Counted from the stretch's first letter, positions 1-12,691 are shown. The stretch: DNA of 64,000 nucleotides from Dendrobium chrysotoxum (GCA_019925795.1 CM034310.1:21224764-21288763); one strand, 5' to 3'. The notes: a model not told the origin generated them from the sequence alone. Numbers and translations are program-made.

Positions 1-1108
1 ATAAGTTAGCACTCGCAATGCTTGCAAAAATAAAACAGGATGCAAAGTGCCAATTAAATGACCTCACCGTCAACTTTGCACAAGCAAAAATTGGGCCATC
101 TATTAATCATATCAGTAGGAAGGAAGTATCACTGGTGTTCAACTACGGAAAATATTAAAAATGTTCTAATATCAAGATGCCTAGTTACTGACATACATAT
201 TTTAAGAGTTTATTTATGTATCAGCTGCATGAAAATATAGAAACAAATGAAATGAAGATGCTCCTAGCCTGTGTGGTGTTTTTATATTTTTTTCACTATA
301 TAGCACAAGAAAATTTCGTATGCTCTCAATAAAAATGATTAAACTGAGACTTTAATGAGTCGAAGCTATCAAATAGCCATTTACTGGGCATATATTATTG
401 CAAGAAAAGCATGCATAAATTCGTATATGAGGAGCACAAGCATTTCTAAGGAAAGCAATAAATAATAGAAAAAGATAAGTCCACAAAATTCATCAACTTA
501 CCGCAACCTGAAAGCCTAGAGAATTGGATTCTACGATAGAATTAAATATAAAAATGATATCACGTGAAATTACACAAAGATTGACGCAAAAAAGAAGTGC
601 CTCATAATGTTCAGAAATGATTATTTAGTGATAGCTTCTGGCTACGGATACCAGATAACCATTTGTACATTGCTCAAGAATAGCTTCTTAAGGAACAAAA
701 AAGACAATTATTCCCAACGACAGTTTTCTTTCCTGTTGAATGTCAGACATCTGAAGAGGGAAAATTGCTTTTAGGAGGGAAAGAAATGCAAAATGTAAGG
801 AATTCTATAAAATGAATGCATGCACTTATGCCAGAGATGACATGGCTATTAAAGCGGAGGGAATTTAACAAGTATCAAATCTACAAGATCTGCAGATGAG
901 CAATTAGTGAAAGAAAGTATAGAGAACGGTTATCAATTCACAAGATTGGAAACAAACACAGCCTTAATATTCAAAAAGTTGTTCACAAGACTTTGATACA
1001 AATGAGTTAGCCCTAACTGAGTGCATAACCAGGTCATCTTACCAAAAACAGTAGCATAACACTGACAAACTCAGTTTCAAAACAGACCTAAAAAACATAA
1101 GAAATTAC
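1..1108. other. Part of BSL intron 9; no coding sequence seen
   Basis: AT-rich sequence downstream (in gene orientation) of exon 9. I looked on the minus strand for the next conserved BSL exon and did not find it. No repeat or RNA gene was recognised. Confidence 0.6.
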
Positions 1109-1190
1109 CTGCAACACTTGACGAATCTTCCACCATGCGACCACCACCTAGAGCCCCTCCAGATACATGAAGCCTTGCATTGACAAAAAC
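1109..1190 (-). CDS. BSL: BSL coding exon 9 (last in window)
   Basis: Encodes VFVNARLHVSGGALGGGRM and then VEDSSSVA, ending one base into the next codon at a GTAATT donor. The next expected segment (VLDTAAGVWCDTKS in relatives) was not found in positions 1-1108, so the following intron runs past the window's left edge. Confidence 0.94.
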
Positions 1191-1277
1191 CTAAAAAAAT
1201 TGTTATAGAATATTATTGCATATTTGAAAATGATACTGGAGGTAGAACTTATGGAAAGGAAAGTGAAATCCCCTCAC

Positions 1278-1379
1278 AGCTGCATGTTGGTATCTTGGAG
1301 AAGGAGAGACACCGGGAGCAATAGCCCACTCCCAGCGTCCATCTCTATGCTTTGCAAGCCCGTATGCACTTGCCAGCGG
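1278..1379 (-). CDS. BSL: BSL coding exon 8
   Basis: Encodes PLASAYGLAKHRDGRWEW and then AIAPGVSPSPRYQHAA, 34 complete codons in phase 0. It joins exon 7 (DANSV|PLAS) exactly as in family members. The exon is bounded by a TAG acceptor and a GTGAGG donor. Confidence 0.95.
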
Positions 1380-3973
1380 CTAAAATATAAGAAAAAAAGG
1401 AAAGAACCCACATGAGATGAATAATGAGCATAATATTCGAAAGAATTAAAAAAGTAAATACAAGATTAAAAAGAAAAAAATGTTGTTATTTACAACTTTT
1501 ATATTGTAAACCTTGGAAAGGAGCAAATAAATTGTACAAATTAAATTCTTTTTCTGCTATGTTAAAACTCAAGAAATAATTACCTGAATTCAAGAAGACA
1601 ATAGGAAAACCAATTACTAACAAAAATACAACTACGCAGAACCAGCTTTAATTAGAGAGGATGAAGCAAATCGCCAATTGATAATACAAAGAATTCCAAT
1701 TCCCATGGTTAATTGAGTCAACATCAAAATGAATGAAAATAAAACACAACGAGACAGACAAAGAGCAGAGCCTTAACCTTCTACAGAAAATATTTATTCT
1801 ACACTGCCTGTTGTAAGAAAGAATACCAGTTGATAATATCATCCGGATCAATATATTCAGAAATCCGTAGCACTATCAAAAATATATTTAAGAGTATTAT
1901 TTGAAACAGAAAGAATAGAAAGACTTGAAGCACAGTTACGCCGTGCAAGGAAGGATTTAGTTCATTTATTTTATTTTAAATTAGGATTTTATATAGAGAA
2001 ATACTGGAAGCACAGTATTGCAGTGCAACAAAGAATTTATTTCATTTATTTTATTTTAAATTAGAATTTTATATTTATTTGGTTTATATTTTGTTCAATT
2101 ATCATTTGGGATAATTTTAAGATAGATTTAATTGTGATCTTACCTGTAATCCTATTTCTATAAATAGAAATTGTCTTACAAATGTTGATTAAATTGAATG
2201 ATAGTATCATTTGAGATCAGAGTTTTTGTGCGGCCTACACTCAAGAATGATTCTCTTTGTTCTAAATTTCTCATTGTTGTTTTGTCTTTACCACTTGTTT
2301 CCTCCCTCTGCGATGTTCACTAGTCTATCTACTCAATGCTCTTCATCTCTCCACCTTTTTGCTCTCCTTCTATGCCAGATTTGTCTATTTCCACTACTCA
2401 ACTCTACATCAATTTGGATATCAAAGCTAAAACTCGATCCAATGTTTGTTCCTATGACCACATGTGACTAAACCCTCAGTTTTCTTTCGCTTGAAGTCCA
2501 CACAACTTATAACATCATTTGTCTCCGTCTTTCTCAAGATCCAACCAATTGAGCAGCGCCGAGTCCTCTTCAAGTGACTAATCTTGAGATATCTATTCTC
2601 TAAAGCTAACTGATTTTGCTCGTGTCATCTTCTCCACAAATATCCACATCACTTCTTCCATTAATGCGTATAACTTCAGGTCCTCTCCGCTCACAAACAC
2701 CTCAACATCATCACTGACTCCTTTACAAGCTTTATATTCAAGCTTCCTAATGTCCTCCATTCCACCACCTCCCCTAGATTTGTATGAACACAATTCCCTC
2801 ATCAAGCCCACCACTAACTCTTACACCTCATCATCACTATCTTCCCACACAAACATCCGCGCATGCCTATGAGCTTCCTCAATCATAACTTGTTATCACC
2901 TCTCATGGCCATACTCTCAAGCATATACGTTCACAAGTCATTCTCACTAACGCAACAATCCCTCCAATTACTCACACCTGCATCCTCATCGCTTTATTTG
3001 CATGTGTGCACCTACCACTTCTCACCCATGCTTGCGCAATCCTTAACCATGCAATTGCATCCTTATCCACTCATAACCAATGCACAAGCATACCCGCGTC
3101 AGCACTCCCATAAGTTCGTTCCCCCTATTGCATGCAAAATGCTCAGACTTGGAGCTTCACTCACATCCCCACTCGCAACCACATCCTTTAATCTCATTAG
3201 TTTCTTTTTAACCTACATTTTAAGTCAAAATGCACTTTGAACCATACACAACCCAAATCTAAACCTAAAAATGAAAAAAAATGAAGAGAGAGAGAGAGAG
3301 AGAGAGAGAATTGGAGAAATCAATTTCAATTAGTCAATTCTTTAGTCAACTTAAGTTAATCAGTATTTCAATTAAGTTTGATCAGTTTAGTAGTGTACAT
3401 GAAGACCTCAAAAGGCATTTAGAGATAACTTTCTTGAGCTATGATAATATTTTTAAAGATCAATGAGAAAGCCTTCTATTGAGATTGATGTTCATTCCCC
3501 TCAATCTCTTTCTTCAAAAGATAGATTTCTCATTTGTCACCTTTTCTTTAAAATAAATATTGCATTCATCACTCTCTTGAGAATGGATATTGTGAGCCAT
3601 ACAATACAGATGAAGATCTTCAGTTCTACCTATAATAATAATGCAACTATACATGGTAGAATTCTTTGTAGCCTAAGAGGAATTGATGTCCTGCAAGAAA
3701 TAAATTTAAGATTTGTTTCAGTTGTTTTAAATTAAAATGTTTGATTTACTTAGTTTATTCTTTAGATAATTTAAGAACAGTTGTCTCAATCTTATTTTTA
3801 ATTCTATTTCTATTAGAAAATTTGACTTTATATGTCTCCTAATGAGCTTATTGTACAAATTATGCCCCAAAATACTTTTTAGACTTGAACAATAAGCCTT
3901 ATGGTGCAGTCCCATTATCTAATCCATGAATATTAAACCTCCTCATGTCAACCCATGAACCAATAACATAAAT
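1380..3973. other. BSL intron 7, left part: unrecognised AT-rich sequence
   Basis: No gene recognised. Contains a short duplicated motif around 1926-2060 (two copies of a segment with GAAGCACAGT and a TTCATTTATTTTATTTTAAA tail), a C/T-rich stretch at 2460-3230, and a (GA)n microsatellite at 3285-3310. Short open frames here have no recognisable domain. Confidence 0.5.
3285..3310. repeat. (GA)n microsatellite
   Basis: About 13 uninterrupted GA units within BSL intron 7. Confidence 0.9.
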
Positions 3974-3990
3974 TATTTCAAGATGAACCA

Positions 3991-4142
3991 CAACAGCAAC
4001 AACATCAAGCTGGGATCAGCTACATGAATCCTTTTTCTCCTTTGTGTCCCCTATTAAGAGTCAAATTTTCATTTAAATCTAATAAAAAAAGTAATTTCTA
4101 ATATTTTCTAACCAAGTCTTATTTGATCTACCTCTACCTAAA
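3991..4142 (-). mobile_element. RTE-clade LINE 3' fragment, 152 bp, with 17-bp TSD
   Basis: On the minus strand this matches the last ~150 bp of the RTE copy at 12705-14934, including the TTG-rich tail (seen here as CAACAGCAACAACA). It is flanked by identical 17-bp direct repeats, TATTTCAAGATGAACCA, at 3974-3990 and 4143-4159. It is therefore a severely 5'-truncated, independently inserted copy. At this size it could be mistaken for a SINE. Confidence 0.88.
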
Positions 4143-4159
4143 TATTTCAAGATGAACCA

Positions 4160-4430
4160 TTTCACAAAAAAAAACTAAAATTCAAACTGAATTTGAACCA
4201 TATTCAAACAAAATCCAAATTAACTTGAAAAAAATATAGTTTGAACTACATTTGAACCAAATTTAAACAAAATTCAAACCTACAATTGAAACTATATTTG
4301 AATAGGGTTCTATCCCCTACATGATGCGGGCCTCCTCCCTCTCATGCAAATGAGCGAGCTTCAAATTAGGTTTAAACCTAGGTCCAACTTAGGTTGGAAC
4401 TAATTTAAATTCAAACTAGTTTCGTAGAGC
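4160..4430. repeat. Degenerate TTTGAAC/GTTCAAA quasi-palindromic repeat
   Basis: Runs of 15-25-bp imperfect units built on TTTGAAC and its complement GTTCAAA. Related stretches occur at 26720-27060 and 52360-52700. It may be part of a foldback/MITE element; boundaries are not sharp. Confidence 0.5.
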
Positions 4431-5151
4431 TTTAACATAATAAGCCATTTGCGAATACAATGAGTTATCCCTCATAAGAGGTCATTTCATCCAAAATGAA
4501 ATTTAAAGCATATTTCTCCAAATAAATATTAATGGAGATATTTCGCCAACTACTCATATTATGAGGCATATAAAGTCAAATTTCTCTTTCTATAAAGTTA
4601 TGTCTTATAATGGATGATTGAATTGAATGAAGGAATAATTTAAGATCAAGTTATCTTATGGCTTTCCCCCATGAGGATTCTCTCCTTTCTAGGATTTTCC
4701 TTGTTGCTTTGTCCCTGCCCTTGTCTTTCTCCTTATGAGTCATTCATCTGTCTTTCTCCTCAAATCCCCTTCTTTGTACCTCTCTAGTTCTCCTACTATA
4801 CATAATTAATCCAATACTACTACCTGACTCAACCAAAATTGATACAATCAAACAACAAAATTAGATGAATCTACCGGCTAAATAGTGAGGCAAAGAAGGG
4901 TCGAGGAGATAGACGAATGAATATCTTGAAGGGAAGGCGGCAAAACGCAGAGATGAATCAATAAGGAAAGTTCTCAAAAAGGAGAAAATAATCTCAAAGA
5001 GGAAAAGCTAGAAGAAAACTCTAATCTCAAATAAGTAGGTTATTCAATTGATCCACTACAAGGTATAACTCACCCTATTTACAAAAATGGAGTTACATAT
5101 AAGATCAAATTGAATCTATCCTACAATTGTCAAAAAGTATAATTAAATATA
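4431..5151. other. BSL intron 7: unrecognised sequence
   Basis: No gene or known element recognised. Contains a C/T-rich stretch around 4660-4800 and a purine-rich stretch around 4890-5040. Confidence 0.45.
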
Positions 5152-6573
5152 AAATAGAGGTGTGGAAATGCTTAGGAGGTGAAGGAATTTCTTGGCTTAC
5201 TAAACTTTTTAATATTATTTTGAAGACTAAAAAAATGTCAGATGAGTGGAGAATGAGTGTGTTGATTCCTATTTTTAAGAATAAAGGTGATGCACAAGAT
5301 TGTGTGAATTATAGAGGAATTAAGTTAATGTGTCATATTTTAAAACATTGGGAGAGAGTTATGGAGAATAGGTTGCGGCGTGATACTAATGTTTCTCAAA
5401 ATCAATTTGGATTCATGCTGGGTAGGTCTATTATGAAAGTTATGCATTTATTGAGAGGTTTGATGGAGAAGTATATAGAGAATAAGGAGGATCTACATAT
5501 GATATTTATTGATTTAGAGAAAGCATATGATAACGTTCCAAGAGAAGTGCTATGTAGAGTTCTAGAAAAGAAAGGGGTTAATAATGCTTATATTTAAGTC
5601 ATTAAGGATATGTATGCAAGAGTTGTTACTTGTGTTCAGACACATGGTGATTTGACCAAGTATTTTCCTATTTCAGTTGGATTACATCAAGGATCAGCCT
5701 TAAGCCCATATATTTTTGCTTTAGTCATGGATGTTCTCACTAGACATTTGCAAGAGGTTGTACCCTGGTGTATGCTTTTTGCTGATGATATTCTTCTGGT
5801 TTATAAGACTAGAGAGGGAGTTGAAGGTAAACTTGAATTGTGTAGGTCAACCTTAGAATCTAAAGGCTTTCGTTTGAGTAGATCTAAAATTGAATATATA
5901 GAGTGTAATATTAGTAATAATAGTTCTTGTGGGGGATTGTGACTTTGGATGATCAAGTCATTAATAAGAGTATACATTTGAAATATCTTGGGTGTATTGT
6001 TCATAGTGATGGTGAAATAGATGGGGATATTATTAGTAGAATTCAAGTTGGATGGTTGAAGTGGAGGAATGCATCGGGCTTGTTGTGTGATAGAAAAGTC
6101 CCCATCAAACTTAAGGGAAAATTCTATAAGATGGTGGTTAGACCTGCAATGCTTTATGGTGCAGAATGTTGGCCATTAAAAGAGAAGCATAATATTAAGT
6201 TAAGTGTTGTAGAGATGAGGATGCTTAGGTGGATGAGTGGCTTTACTCTTAGAGATAGGATACGAAATGAGCATATACGTGAAAAGGTTGGAGTAGCTCC
6301 AGTGGAAGATAAGATTAGAGAGAGTCGCCTTAGATGGTTTGGTCACATAAAATAATGGCCTTCTGATGACCCGGTTAGGAAAATAGATGTATTAGATTTT
6401 ACTTATGTTAAGAAAGGTAAAGGTCGACTTAAAAAAAACTTGGTTAGAAAATATTAGAAATGACCTTTCTTTATTAGATTTAAATAAGAATTTAACTTTT
6501 AACAGGGCACAATGGAGAAAAAGGATTCTTGCAGCGACCCAACATAGTGGGATAAAGGCTTGATGTTGTTGTT
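5152..6573 (+). pseudogene. RTE-clade LINE copy, 5'-truncated, decayed reverse transcriptase
   Basis: Homologous to the copy at 12705-14934 from the middle of the RT onward, starting near its position 13496. The RT motifs are present (YRGIKLM, FIDLEKAYD, FADDILL at about 5778). The frame is broken by a CAA-to-TAA stop at 5595-5597, a one-base deletion near 5935, and a TAA at 6353-6355 where the other copy has CGG. It ends in a short TTG-rich tail at 6560-6573. It faces a minus-strand RTE fragment tail to tail, 16 bp away. It lies antisense to the BSL transcript. Confidence 0.92.
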
Positions 6574-6589
6574 CGTTTTATCCAGTCAG

Positions 6590-7027
6590 CAACAACAACA
6601 ACAAGTTTTTATCCCACTATGTGGGGTCACCTACATGAATCTTTTTTAACCATTGTGTACTATTAAGAGTCAAATTCACACTTAAATCTAATAAAAATTA
6701 TCATTTCTAATCTTTTCTAACCAAATCTTTTTAGGTCTACCTCTACCTTTTTTTAACGTAGACCACATCTAATACATTTACTCTCCTAACCGAGTCATCA
6801 GAAGGCCGGCGTTTTATATGATCAAACCATTTAAGGCGACTCTCTCTAATCTTATCTTCCACTGGGAGCTACTCCAACCTTTTCATGTATATGCTCATCT
6901 CGCACTCTGTCCATAAGAGTGAAGCCACTCATCCACCTGAGCATCCTCATCTCTGCAACACTTAACTTAATTTTATGCTTCTCTTTTAATGGCCAATATT
7001 CTACGTCATAAAGCAATGCAGGTCTCA
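6590..7027 (-). pseudogene. RTE-clade LINE 3' fragment (minus strand)
   Basis: The minus strand matches about 440 bp of the 3' end of the RTE element: the sequence encoding the MLRWMSGFTL region, the C-terminal basic region, and the tail seen here as (CAA)n at 6590-6604. It is 5'-truncated near 7027. Together with the plus-strand copy ending at 6573 it makes a large inverted repeat. I found no convincing target-site duplication. Confidence 0.88.
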
Positions 7028-7362
7028 ACAATGGTTTCTTCTGGTCAAACCAAGAAAAAATGCATGACGGGTTAAACATTTGGAAGCCCATCTTGTAAAG
7101 AAACATACCATACAATGAAATAGAAAGAAGGGAACAACTGCATATATATAGGATGCACAAATCAGATCAAGATTCTCAACAAATATTATTCATTAATTCT
7201 AACGAATTACAACTGCAAAGTAATAAACATATCAAAAGAAAAAAAAAAAGAAAAAAAGATCGCTGTGTGTGTCCCCCAATATGAGTATAGATAGGATAGC
7301 AATGAGAGCTCGTTGACTAAATTTTCTGTGAATTTAATCAAATAGGGCAAGAAAAGTGCCAT

Positions 7363-7516
7363 GAAGAAAACGAGAGCATGGTGATGAAAAGATCCAGTGA
7401 ATTTAGTCAAGTTGGGTAACGTTTCTACAATAATTATGTGAAGAAAACGAGAGCATGGTGATGAAAAGATCCAGTGAATTTAGTCAAGTTGGGTAACGTT
7501 TCTACAATAATTATGT
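7363..7516. repeat. Exact 77-bp tandem duplication
   Basis: The unit starting GAAGAAAACGAGAGCATGG occurs at 7363-7439 and again at 7440-7516 with no difference seen. It lies inside BSL intron 7. Perfect identity in neutral intron DNA implies a recent event. Confidence 0.92.
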
Positions 7517-7599
7517 TTTGTTCAATGTCTCAATAAAATTTTTTGCAAAAAAAAAAAAAAACCACTCAAGGAATTTGAACGTTTATTGTCAACGCCATT

Positions 7600-7725
7600 T
7601 AACATTACGGCATATAAAAATATGCAATCTACATATTAAAATGTTCCATAGCAGTGAGACTATATTTAACATTACGGCTAGCAATCTACATATTAAAATG
7701 TTCCATAGCAGTAAGACTATATGGA
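7600..7725. repeat. Imperfect ~68-bp tandem duplication
   Basis: Two copies of a unit running from AACATTACGGC to GACTATAT, sharing AATCTACATATTAAAATG and TTCCATAGCAGT. The second copy has lost a short AT-rich stretch. It is close to the 77-bp duplication. Confidence 0.8.
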
Positions 7726-10581
7726 AAAACAGAACGCAATATCTTAGCGGGAAAAATGATCTTTGATGCAGTATTCCAAGAATAGTGCAGAAGAGAAATG
7801 GAAGATAACTATAAAACGTCAAATTTAACTTTGACTCCAATTTTTTAGTAATTTATGACGGTCTACTCCTAAAATCTTTTGTAATTTGAGTTTGAATAAT
7901 AAATGAATAAGTTAAAAATGTTAAGATGAGCTTTTATGATCTATGATCACATTTTGAAATGTATCAAAGTCAGATCAGCTGAATGGTTGTCTTAGGTTAC
8001 AGGGGATCTTTATTCTTTATATTATTTATTATGTGTGATTGCCCTAGTATCCAAGGGCTTCATCTTCCACCCAAAGCATCTTAAACGAAAGCAATTCTTA
8101 CCATGGATGGATGAAAAAAACTTTACCAAATGTGATATTTGAAAGAGCCAGAAGAACATGTCAACACCAGTTTTATTCAATTATGTCGCATATCTTATTT
8201 TTACTTCTTTCCCATTTGGTTTGCTCCTCACGTGAGTGTTATAGGGTTTTATGTATAAAATGCCAGTAATGATTATCAAAGGATATAGCATTGAGATTAT
8301 GTGCTCTAAGGAACCATGAAATTCAGATCTTGGAAGATCTAAATCTCATACAGCTTCTCCATCTTGGATTCAAGGTACTCAATCGCAAATCCATTCTTCA
8401 AATGATATAATTTATTTTTCCATCAGCATAAACCTTCCACTTCTTTCTAAGGTTATGTTTGGGGAAGCCTTTTCATTGCTTTGCTTTTAAGACAGCTGCC
8501 ATAGTTATGTTTGGCTACAACTTTCTTACAACTTCTTAGAAATTTTTATGATGGGAAGCAACTTTTATAACAAAATTGCTAAAGTGTGCTAGTTGTAATA
8601 AAGATTATGTTTGGCTACGTCGTAGAGAAAAAAAAATCTTATAATACCCACAAGAATTTTCAACAAAATGTATTTTCCCACAACATTTCTCAGCTACTTT
8701 CAAAAATAACTGCAGTCACTTCAAATGGATCCTAAAGGCCATGTTCTCAGAGCACCATTTAATTTTTTTTTAGGCTTTTGCATGTCTTCTGTTGTTTTTC
8801 CTTTAATTTCAGCAAGTTTGTGGACTAGATAAATTTCAAGTTTGACATCATAGATAAACTACAGCCTCTAAGTTTTTCATGTTCGACATCATAGACAAAG
8901 TACATCAAAAATTGAAATGAAGTTGAATATCTTATTCTACACTAGCAAAAATAGAACTAGCACCCTTGAAAGGTGTCATAAAATAAAGTCATGCAAGGAA
9001 AACAAAACCAAGAACACCCGGTCTTTAACATTATGAAAAAAATTCATAGCTGTCATTATTCATTGAAATTCTAAGTATATCACCCTAATACAACTAATCA
9101 TCAAAAAATTATGGCACACAAGGTCATGAGCGACAACTGAAAGGTGTAGAAAAACCTTTGATTTCAGCATCCAAATCAAAACATTTTATCATCATTATCA
9201 TCACAACCTAAATAATAGGCCTTGGCCACTTATCCATTCATTCCTATAGATTATTGCATAAATGTTAACTCTATTTTTATACATAAGTTTTTGCATGCCA
9301 CCAATTATGTCTATCAAGATACTTCATTCCCCTAAATCTATTATTCTGATACTCAATGACAAGCATGTTCAATATTAATAGAAATTATATAAAGATCACT
9401 TTGTTGCACTACTTATCACTAATTATTTTTGCACAAAAATCACCTCCAATAGCATAATATCTAGCACAAAATCAGATTAACTTTTTGGTACTTAACGAAA
9501 TTTTTCTCAGCTATGTTTCATTACTCTCTAATAATATGAATCATAAATTTGAATCTCTTGAGAAAAGTTTTTTTTTTCTTTTAAATATTATCACCAGCAT
9601 ACTTCTCCAATTATTTGACATAATTTAAATCTTAAAAATTTTTATAAAAGGATTTGTTAAACAAATGACTTGAACATCTCCTAGAACTCCGTTAATCTCA
9701 ATAGTTATATAAGCTTGATCTAAAGCTTCGCCTTTATAGACATTCTTCCAAGCTTACTTAATTTTATGTATTTTTGAATCATTCTATATAATTTTAAATA
9801 ATTTGTTTTGCTTTCCTTAAAAAACTTATTCCTCAAAACTCACCAATTTTTCAAAATTACATTTCCACCTTACTTCGGAAAGCGTCCAACACTTGTATAG
9901 TTAATGCTCTCAAAAGAATTTTATGTTTTGTCATTTTAAAGACATTTTTTTCAGTCTTAAAACCTTCTGTGCCTCCATTTTCACCACTAAATCTCCTTAT
10001 GAACAAAGCATTTTTTAAACTTTCTTATACCTTTTATCATGGTTATCTTAATACAACTAGCCATTTTATCCCACATAAGCTTTAATTCATCTTCAAAATT
10101 CCAACAGGAAACTCTTTAATCTTTATATAATTACAAATAATCTAGTCCGAAACTAAGATTAAGTATCCATAAAATTATAGCATTGCTACCTTTTGGATAG
10201 ATAAGGCAAGTTTATGGTAGTTAATGCCATTGTAATATATAGCATAGTAAATATTTAGAACATAGTAACACTCAAGCAAAGTGAAGCATCAGGTGGGCAA
10301 CATTGTGAATTTATCCTGTGTATTTCTAGATTTATAACATATTTAAAAATTCATGCTCAAATCTTGTCTGACACAGGATGCTAAACAGCCTCTAAGGTTG
10401 ATAGGTTCCTGGGCTGAGTTGCTAAAGCACTTTCTGCTCAAAGATGTTTTTCTGTTTTCATGTGAATGTCTTCCAAGATGTCATGATTAGTTCTGATATT
10501 TCGACATTACACAAGCTTAGTTAATGGCTACTATCTTATTTCAATTCAATTGCGGCTTTGACCTTCCAATCAGTACTATAA

Positions 10582-10638
<57 letters not shown>

Positions 10639-12088
10639 CTAACTTTTCTAATTTTTATTTCTCCACAGCTAGTGCTAATAGTATGCAATACATCATTATC
10701 TTTGTTAATTATGTTTCCATTCTTTACGTTGTATGTTTTTGGATTATTATTTTTACGCATGTATCTCTTTTATTAATGATAAGTGCCGTGTTATCTTTGC
10801 AACAAAACCATTGTCTTCTTCTTATCTTTCGCATTAACGGAAATAAAAGCATAGTTTTTCTAAGCTGAGCTTGAACTCTGTAGGTTACTTGTTTTTTTTT
10901 TTTTTTTAATATGTAATTTGTCATGAATTTATAATAGAATTCTTCTACTTTGTCAGGTTAATGTTGATAAATGTGAATAAATAAAAATGACAATTTTGAT
11001 GAGTTCTTAAGCCAAAGCTATCAAATTCTAAATAAAATCAATGGAGAAAGGAAACGTCATGATAAAATTGTTCTGTAACTGGGTTCTTTTATAATTTTCT
11101 ATGAAGTTAATGATTACATGTTTAGATTTTAAGTCACTACAATGGAGAAAAAAATATACATCTCATGTTTAAAATTACAACAATGATTTCAGCGGATTCA
11201 CTATGAATTTAACATACGAACGGCTCTCCAAATGGCTAGCAATTAATAATCACTCACTTGTTCTAATAGAAATTGTAATTTTCAAATTGGGATAATTGTA
11301 TTTTATGATGAATGCGAATTTATTTATTTATTTGTTATTTTACAGATGCCAGATGTTCCCAAACAAAACTGAAATTCTGCATACAACTCATTCATGAGAT
11401 TTCATAGGACTAAATCTGATGTTGTAAAGGAGATGTCAGGCTTCTCTACAAATAAACAAGAAATTTTGATATTGGATTCATCGATGCCAATAGAGTATCA
11501 TCATTTTGGAAATATTAATGCCATTAATATGATTTACCCCAAAGTATGTAACATGTGCTTCCTTAGTACTTCCATGATTATACAGAAGAAATATTTTTGT
11601 ATGATATAATTTATATTATAGACCATATATCCATCTGAAAATTACTCAATAGTAGTATTTCTAAAATGGATATATTTATTATAAATAAAATATAATGAAT
11701 AATTATTTATTTTAGCATGTACTTAGTGATTTTAAAAATCCTATGAATGTACAATTGGTGCGCATGCAATTAAACTGGTCATATACAGCTTTCCAAAATT
11801 TCCCATTTTGATTTCTCCTATTATGTTGTCAATTTTTAAAATGTTAAGAAAGAACCCATTTCTGTCTAGATATGAATTTTATTTTTGTTAAATGGTGAAA
11901 TATTCTTATCATGCCGTAAGAAAAAGGAAGACCATTGCTCCAAAAAAAAAAAGCAAGAATGCTTTAATGATTTTTTTTTAACTTAAAAATTAATATCAAG
12001 CCTATGATACTTGGAACAGATTTCTAAGCTATGTGCACTTAGCATATCTGCTTTCTTGAAAATCAGTATTTTGGCAAGTCAAACTCAC
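7726..12088. other. BSL intron 7, right part: no gene recognised
   Basis: AT-rich intron. A long (TA)n microsatellite occupies 10585-10634. Poly(T) and poly(A) runs occur at 10892-10907 and 11942-11951. The region 8450-8720 has a repeated theme (TTATGTTTGG...) of unknown origin. No coding domain or transposon protein was recognised. Confidence 0.5.
10585..10634. repeat. (TA)n microsatellite
   Basis: About 25 TA units. Open frames crossing it on both strands are low-complexity artefacts. Confidence 0.95.
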
Positions 12089-12158
12089 CACACTATTTGC
12101 ATCCCTCCCTCCACAGAGCAAAAGAAGACCATCTGAGCGCGCACTTGCAGTTGCATAC
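12089..12158 (-). CDS. BSL: BSL coding exon 7 (70-nt exon between two ~10-kb introns)
   Basis: Encodes (M)YATASARSDGLLLLCGGRD and then ANSV: Kelch segment with the CGG doublet. Acceptor TTAG, donor GTGAGT. This 70-nt exon is separated from its neighbours by 10,056 bp upstream and 10,709 bp downstream, both filled with transposon debris. Splicing depends on exon definition across repeats, so exon skipping would be easy to check; skipping 70 nt would shift the frame. Confidence 0.95.
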
Positions 12159-12691
12159 CTAATCAAGAAGAAAGGAACTAAATTTAGATTTTTTTGCTTT
12201 TTTTTAGACAGACGAACTCATATAACAAATCAAATATGTCCAAAGCCATTTTTTCCCGTATGTTAGCCAACTTCAAATCTAACAGCTTAGACATATTTAG
12301 CATTGACTCTTACAGGAATTATTTCCCTTGCAGGTTCATGAACATTTCTCATATAACATTGGGCTTCAATATACAAAATATGAGGCAAATGCATGGACAG
12401 AGATGGAACAGATAACAGGCGAGACAAGAGAAGTTGAAAGGAGCAGAGGAGAAGGAAGAAAACTTAAAAAAACTTGATTAATCTCAAAATGCTCAGAGAA
12501 AAAATAATAAACATTCTATTAAGAAATCAAGTACACATCTCCATATCATAAATAGAAATTTATTAACAAAAATTGCAATTACAAAACATACTGCATGGAA
12601 CTCCCAATAACATGGAGCCCTAACGTAAATGTAATATGCTGAAGCAAAGAAAATCTTTTCTTCAATATTCTAATATCTTGGATTATCTCAA
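12159..12691. other. BSL intron 6, exon-7-proximal part: nothing recognised
   Basis: AT-rich; a purine-rich stretch at 12410-12480. No element identified. Confidence 0.5.

Noticed and set aside
2863..3240. 125-aa open frame in a C/T-rich intron stretch
   Set aside because: Composition-driven (His/Ser/Leu-rich), no domain, no exon-like borders matching BSL.
6574..7040. Twin-primed single RTE insertion explaining the inverted pair
   Set aside because: Twin priming inverts the 5' part and leaves one tail; here both copies have their own 3' tail and overlap in content, so two insertions fit better.
10524..10868. Open frames on both strands across the (TA)n tract (also at 18196-18417 and 21035-21220)
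   Set aside because: Ile-Tyr repeats are translation of the microsatellite; no domain, no conserved context.
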